Below, in pieces: positions 41,958 to 45,785 of a DNA stretch of 45,785 bases. The notes below the pieces were generated by a model that searched no databases, was not told the origin of the DNA, and saw only the letters and a list, made by a program, of their open reading frames with translations. Position 1 is the first letter of the stretch. Each line of letters starts with the position of its first letter. Location: NCBI RefSeq assembly GCF_010882125.1, contig NZ_JAAGVZ010000025.1, forward strand, positions 1 to 45,785, in the 5' to 3' direction. This stretch comes from Peribacillus alkalitolerans (GTDB lineage Bacteria > Bacillota > Bacilli > Bacillales > DSM-1321). The position numbers and the translations under genes are program-made.

Positions 41958-43133
41958 ATGGTACAGAATCAAAATCTTTTCGACCAGTACATTAAGCGTA
42001 ATAACACAGGGTCCATTAAATGGGATATGACACAAGAGTTTTTTGGTACAAAGGATGTTCTTCCAATGTGGATCGCTGATATGGATTTCCCTTCTCCCCA
42101 AGCGATCACGGATACACTTATCGAACGCACTAAGCATCCCATTTACGGTTATACTGCACCGACCTCCTATACTTACAATTCCCTTATCAATTGGATGAAA
42201 AACAAATATGAATGGGATATCGACCGAGATTCTATTTTTTTTAGTGCAGGCGTGGTTTCTGCGCTTGGGACGTGCATCCAAGCTCTAACAAAACCTGGTG
42301 ATCGCATCATGATCCAGTCTCCTGTTTACACTCCATTTTTTGACATGATTCAAAAAAATGATAGAGAATTAGTTAATAGTCCACTTGCAATTAGTGAAGG
42401 TCAATTTCGTATTTCTTTTGAAGATATCGAGTCAAAAATGCGTAATGGGCTCAAGATGTTTATATTATGTAGTCCTCATAACCCCGGTGGTAGGATATGG
42501 ACGAAAGACGAGTTATGCCAACTTGCAGAACTGTGTTTAAAGTATGGGGTGAACCTGTTATCTGATGAAATTCATGCGGATCTTGCCTTACCAGGCCAAA
42601 AACATTATCCAGTAGCTAGTCTTGATGAACGGTACACTGATATGACCATCACCTGCATGGCTCCAAGTAAAACTTTTAATATTGCTGGTCTTCAATCGTC
42701 CGTCCTCATTGTCCAAAATCACGAGTTGAAGAAGAAAATTAAAGAAACTCAATATGCCCAAGGATTCCATGGTCTGAATATTTTTGCCATAGATGCTTTA
42801 ACAGCAGCCTATAACCATGGAGATCAATGGCTTACTGAGTTACTGGATTATATTGAGAAGAATGTAAGAACCAGCCTCCAATTTTTCAAACAGAATCTCC
42901 CAGCCATCAAACCAATGGTTCCTCAAGCCTCTTTTTTACTATGGCTAGATTGTAGAGAACTAGGAATTTCTGACAAGGAACTACAGAAAGTCCTAGTTGA
43001 GAAAGGTAAGATTGCCTTGGAACCTGGAAACAAATATGGTCCAGGAGGAGAGGGATGGATGAGGATGAATATTGGCTGTCCCCATGATGTACTAATGGAT
43101 GGACTAAATCGAATAAAGAAAGCACTTTCTTAA
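41958..43133 (+). CDS. patB: Cystathionine beta-lyase / aminotransferase PatB (MalY-like)
   Basis: Fold-type I PLP enzyme of the MalY/PatB group, 391 residues, with C-S lyase activity on cystathionine and cysteine conjugates in B. subtilis. Seen are VLPMWIADMDFPSPQAI (about 34-50), YGYTAPTSYTYNSLINWM, SPVYTPFF, LCSPHNPGGRIWTKDEL, LSDEIHADLALPGQKH, and the Schiff-base Lys in MAPSKTFNIAGLQ (about 234-246). ATG at 41958 after GGTGGTGA; an upstream ATG at 41919 has no site. Confidence 0.92.
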   Translation: MVQNQNLFDQYIKRNNTGSIKWDMTQEFFGTKDVLPMWIADMDFPSPQAITDTLIERTKHPIYGYTAPTSYTYNSLINWMKNKYEWDIDRDSIFFSAGVVSALGTCIQALTKPGDRIMIQSPVYTPFFDMIQKNDRELVNSPLAISEGQFRISFEDIESKMRNGLKMFILCSPHNPGGRIWTKDELCQLAELCLKYGVNLLSDEIHADLALPGQKHYPVASLDERYTDMTITCMAPSKTFNIAGLQSSVLIVQNHELKKKIKETQYAQGFHGLNIFAIDALTAAYNHGDQWLTELLDYIEKNVRTSLQFFKQNLPAIKPMVPQASFLLWLDCRELGISDKELQKVLVEKGKIALEPGNKYGPGGEGWMRMNIGCPHDVLMDGLNRIKKALS

Positions 43134-43139
43134 AAAAAT

Positions 43140-43190
43140 GGTGTTCAAAAGGACTGAAACCAACGACCTTCTGAACACCTATTTTTTTTG
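43140..43190. terminator. Bidirectional terminator between patB and sodC
   Basis: GGTGTTCA (43140-43147) with TGAACACC (43172-43179), further AAGG/CCTT pairing, and eight T residues on the plus strand; the minus side has TTTTTTAAG beyond. Confidence 0.8.
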
Positions 43191-43192
43191 AA

Positions 43193-43723
43193 TTATTTTT
43201 TCTTTTTACTAATTACACCACATGCAATCCTTTTCCCAGAGTCTCCAGCTGGTTGCGTCATGCCATCATCTTTCTTGCTGGTAATGACAATGGATGTACC
43301 TTCCTTTCCGAGCAAGGAATTCTTCTTCCCTTGACGAAGAGTGACAGTCGGAGCAGAAATTTTCACTTTTACACTTCCATCTTCTTTAACAATTAAGTTA
43401 GGTAAATCGCCTGCGTGAGCCCCTTCAGGATGCAATAAACCGTGCTTTTTCTTTTCAGGGTCATAATGATTGCCAGCTGACTTGAATTCAGGTGCCTCAC
43501 ATTTAGGTTTATCATGAATGTGAATCGCGTGCTCTCCTGCTTCCAGACCTTCTAAATTGATATCCAGCTCGATTCCTTTTGACTTTTCAGTTAACTTGAT
43601 CTTTCCAAGTGAATCTCCGACTTCATTATGCATTTCCACATCCATTTTAGTGGGATTCTGATTTTGCTGGGTACATCCTGCCATTAAAAGTAAAGCGCTT
43701 GCTACGAACCATTGTTTCTTCAA
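43193..43723 (-). CDS. sodC: Cu/Zn superoxide dismutase-like lipoprotein (YojM-like), 176 aa
   Basis: Lipoprotein signal with lipobox LMAGC (Cys17), then the Cu/Zn-SOD barrel. By eye alignment with human SOD1 the ligands are HIH (His68, His70), His86 in AGNHYDP, His94 in KKHG, and His103 and Asp106 in GAHAGDLPN. The last copper ligand (SOD1 His120, VVHEKADD) is replaced by Thr148 (VITSKKDD). The disulfide cysteines (KPKCEAP, RIACGVI) are kept. B. subtilis YojM is also known to lack copper ligands. The site may thus bind zinc and little copper. TTG at 43721-43723 is chosen because GGGGTGG is five bases upstream; GTG at 43732 is the alternative. Confidence 0.88.
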   Translation of the reverse strand: MKKQWFVASALLLMAGCTQQNQNPTKMDVEMHNEVGDSLGKIKLTEKSKGIELDINLEGLEAGEHAIHIHDKPKCEAPEFKSAGNHYDPEKKKHGLLHPEGAHAGDLPNLIVKEDGSVKVKISAPTVTLRQGKKNSLLGKEGTSIVITSKKDDGMTQPAGDSGKRIACGVISKKKK

Positions 43724-43768
43724 CTTTTCCACCCCAAAGACATTTTGTCTTTATTTTGTCTATTAAAG

Positions 43769-43795
43769 AAAAAAAAATACCCATATAAGGGTATT
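43769..43795 (-). terminator. Terminator of the small membrane protein gene
   Basis: AATACCC (43777-43783) with GGGTATT (43789-43795) and nine T residues on the minus strand. Confidence 0.75.
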
Positions 43796-43810
43796 CATAA
43801 ACCATTCATT

Positions 43811-44029
43811 CTATTGATTTTCAGAAGCGCCTTTCGCATTCTTCCCAAGAATCTCTTCTTCAAGTTTTTTTGCTTTCATAGCCTCTTTTTTTGATGTTTT
43901 AATGATAAAACGCATAGTGATTATGGAAGCAACTAAAAATATGAACGTGGTAATTCCCGCTGGTATATATTCGCTTTTATCTTCTGGAAAATAAAGGAAT
44001 AATCCTAAAATGGCTTCGACGACTAGCAT
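43811..44029 (-). CDS. Hypothetical small membrane protein, 72 aa
   Basis: Two hydrophobic stretches (residues about 2-14 and 22-44, with YIPAGITTFIFLVASIITMR) are followed by a lysine-rich cytoplasmic tail with helix-forming repeats (KKEAMKAKKLEEEILG). No family recognised. ATG at 44027-44029 has AAAGGATGA upstream, and a terminator follows, which supports a real gene. Base composition is like its neighbours. Confidence 0.65.
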   Translation of the reverse strand: MLVVEAILGLFLYFPEDKSEYIPAGITTFIFLVASIITMRFIIKTSKKEAMKAKKLEEEILGKNAKGASENQ

Positions 44030-44191
44030 AAGCTGTTCATCCTTTCATTATAAGCTCTAAGTAAAGTGGTACTGGTCATGAATGAATTTCGTTCAACCAT
44101 ACTATCTTAACACTTTTCAAAGCTAACACCAATCAAGAAGGCACGAATTATCCTCCGGACAAATAATGGAAACATTTATAAAAGTAATATC

Positions 44192-44869
44192 TTATTTCTT
44201 TTTTCTTCTATATAAATCAATCGATTTATAACCTTCTCCTAAAATCATTTCCATTTCTTGCAATCGTTTTTCCTGTGTTTCTTTTCTTTTGGCACTAAAA
44301 ACATAACGTGCCCAATCCTTTTGATATCCAAATGTCAGTTCATTATAAGCCTTCAATAGATCCTCTTTAATTGCCAAATGCAGTTTAATATCTTCAACAT
44401 TTTCAATATAGTCATCCACACATTGACTCTTTTGGGTACTAGGGGTATTTTTGGCTTTTTTCGAAACTTCTTTCAGCCCGACGACTGTAAATACATCATT
44501 GAGACTAATCATTCTAGAAAATTTTATGTTACTACCAAGTACAAAACCTTCTTCATCCGCCTCTATATTCTGAATGAACGCGTCACGTTCTATGTACTCT
44601 TTATATTGTGGATTATTCTTTTTCGGATAGGCGAAGTACAAATACCCGTTTTCATCAACTAATTTTTCCTCAATCACTAGCTTTAGATACTTTGTAAGAT
44701 TCTCTAAACTAAAAATAAAAATAAAAACTAGGCTATACTTATCATTTTCAACCGATGAATGATACTCTATTTCATTAAAGTCCTCAATATCATCGGGTAT
44801 ATTAAGAATTAATTTTGTAGGGTATTTACTAAAATTCAGTTTGTCACTCACACTTTTTGTCGAATTCAA
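44192..44869 (-). CDS. YdeI/OmpD-associated-like protein, 225 aa
   Basis: The C-terminal about 60 residues (LLKAYNELTFGYQKDWARYV, FSAKRKETQEKRLQEMEMIL) match the motif of the YdeI/OmdA 'bacteriocin-protection' family, where a helix is followed by basic ETRxxRI-type repeats. The N-terminal half (PTKLILNIPDDIEDFNEIEY, DENGYLYFAYPKKNNPQY) looks like a DUF3052-type domain. Function unknown. TTG start at 44867-44869 with GGGAGGG eight bases upstream. Stands alone. Confidence 0.72.
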   Translation of the reverse strand: MNSTKSVSDKLNFSKYPTKLILNIPDDIEDFNEIEYHSSVENDKYSLVFIFIFSLENLTKYLKLVIEEKLVDENGYLYFAYPKKNNPQYKEYIERDAFIQNIEADEEGFVLGSNIKFSRMISLNDVFTVVGLKEVSKKAKNTPSTQKSQCVDDYIENVEDIKLHLAIKEDLLKAYNELTFGYQKDWARYVFSAKRKETQEKRLQEMEMILGEGYKSIDLYRRKKK

Positions 44870-45119
44870 AATTAAAACCCTCCCGTCTTTTTTCCTTCCA
44901 TTTTATAATTCGTATCTCCCATTATCAACGTAATTTAACCCTAACATGCACAATTGCAAGAATATTAGAGTATTAAAACCTCGCAAATTGACGAGCTTTA
45001 AGGCTAAGACAATGACGAAGAAAGATTTGTATATTGCCATTTTTTTCATGGTTCTCTACTTCAACTTTCACAATGCTGCCAATATATCCAAAAGGAAAAA
45101 AGACAGCTAAGAACTAGAA

Positions 45120-45247
45120 GTTGATTTCCGATCCGGGCGAACGCTTTCCGCGGGCGTGGCTTGAGCCTCCTCCTTCGCTACGCTTCGTGCAGGGTCTCAA
45201 GTCTCACGCTTTTCCCGCAGGAGTCGTCGCCCTCCTCTCCAATCAAC
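45120..45247 (-). repeat. GTTGATT-type intergenic repeat, copy B
   Basis: 128-bp element bounded by GTTGATTT and CCAATCAAC. Internal blocks CGCTTTCCGCGGGCG, GAGCCTCCTCC and CGCTTTTCCCGCAGGAG match copies A and C. It is in minus orientation and ends 32 bp before the transposase remnant. Confidence 0.88.
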
Positions 45248-45279
45248 CGTGCTCGTACATAATTTTAAGGTGATAAACG

Positions 45280-45618
45280 ATGATGACTAAAAATCAAATC
45301 ATTGAACGTGAACATTTAGAAATGCTGGCTATTGAACAATTTGTTCCACAAGACCACTTAGTACGAAAACTCGATGCAGCGACATATTTGGGATGAGTAC
45401 GTGGAAGAAGCGAACCATTTAAGACATTTTGATGAAATTAAACAAATATATGCGAAGCGCAAGGAAACGATTGAACGTGTTTTTGCGAATGCCAAAGAAA
45501 AGCATGGTATGCGATTGACAACCCTATGAGATCTAAAAAATTGTCCATGCAAGCGATGCATACTTTTGCATCCATGAATTTAAAGAAACTGGCAACTTGG
45601 ACATGGAAAGTTACTTGA
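45280..45618 (+). pseudogene. IS1182-type transposase, internally deleted and frameshifted
   Basis: The first 38 codons (MMTKNQIIEREHLEMLAIEQ, then FVPQDHLVRKLDAA) are the N-terminus of an IS1182-group DDE transposase. They join directly, in another frame, to the C-terminal part: WDEYVEEANHLRHFDEIKQI, YAKRKETIERVFANAKEKHG. A second shift precedes KKLSMQAMHTFASMNLKKLA and TWTWK. The catalytic middle (about 350 codons) is missing. ATG at 45280 follows AAGGTG, so the start region is intact. Not functional. Confidence 0.88.
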
Positions 45619-45674
45619 GGATGTTTGATAAAGCTTAATTAACAGGTTTTTTAGTTGATTTTTCAAGGACACTG

Positions 45675-45752
45675 GTTGATTGGAGTGGAAGGCGCTTGAC
45701 TCCTGGGGGATTAGCGTTACAGGCGAGACCCCGCAGGAGCGGTAGCGACGAG
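45675..45752 (+). repeat. GTTGATT-type intergenic repeat, copy C (partial)
   Basis: Begins GTTGATTGGAGTGGAAGGCG and contains GAGACCCCGCAGGAGCGG and GCGACGAG, the reverse complement of the layout of copy B. After 45752 the similarity stops; the expected right end is not seen before the window edge. With copy B it flanks the transposase remnant in inverted orientation. Confidence 0.8.
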
Positions 45753-45785
45753 TTATCATGAACGAAACTAGCTCCTTACTCGTAA

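Noticed and set aside
45358-45561. 67-codon minus-strand frame at the right end
   Set aside because: It is the antisense of the transposase remnant.

Overview
The window is low-GC DNA from a member of the Bacillaceae. Evidence for this is AT-rich intergenic DNA, strong AGGAGG-type ribosome binding sites, TTG and GTG starts, TnrA/GlnR and SigL (sigma-54) sites, purine and TPP riboswitches, and a gene set matching the B. subtilis yug region (yugO, yugN, pgi, yugJ/K, yuzA, yugI, alaT, alaR, yugF, yugE, patB). No rRNA, tRNA, prophage or CRISPR array was seen. Assignments rest on reading motifs by eye; no database was searched.

Left part (1-12 kb). A DUF2164 protein and a PbuO/PbuG-type purine permease with a structured leader and a possible PurR site come first. 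Then follow a GNAT acetyltransferase, a small DUF3951-like membrane protein and a VOC protein. A four-gene operon comes next: a YtrA-type GntR repressor with its operator, an ABC ATPase, a large ABC permease and an ECF sigma factor. After a decayed membrane-protein fragment lies a guanine-class riboswitch in front of an exported MTAN-like nucleosidase. This is followed by the ammonium transporter amtB with two TnrA/GlnR boxes and a divergent yugO-like potassium channel.

Middle (11.5-26.4 kb). yugN, pgi, a yugJ/K-type alcohol dehydrogenase and yuzA are followed by an S41-type secreted peptidase and an RND exporter (swrC type). A 0.8-kb tandem repeat array follows, with 20 units of exactly 40 bp, each made of two 20-bp halves. 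Arginine/ornithine catabolism is encoded by rocD-rocA, preceded by a textbook SigL promoter and two palindromic RocR-type sites, with the activator gene rocR divergent. yugI follows.

Thiamin block (26.8-36 kb). One transcription unit under a TPP riboswitch and terminator runs tenA-ykoE-ykoD-ykoC-tenI-thiO-thiS-thiG-thiF-thiD-thiE. Most genes overlap or nearly abut. It joins pyrimidine salvage, an ECF-type HMP/thiamin-precursor importer, thiazole synthesis and coupling in a single unit. thiC and thiL are not in the window.

Right part (36-45.8 kb). An ECF sigma factor and a membrane-anchored partner carry a candidate autoregulatory promoter. A candidate small RNA and a GTTGATT-type intergenic repeat follow. 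Then come alaT-alaR, a yugF-type hydrolase, yugE, patB and a Cu/Zn-SOD-like lipoprotein that lacks one copper ligand. Two small uncharacterised genes precede an internally deleted IS1182-type transposase lying between two oppositely oriented GTTGATT repeats.

Most of the window is ordinary chromosome. The points most worth a second look are the riboswitch-controlled exported nucleosidase with an Asp-to-Asn change, the 20/40-bp phased array, two unassigned structured RNAs, the TenI His-to-Asn change, and the ECF sigma gene at the end of a GntR/ABC operon.
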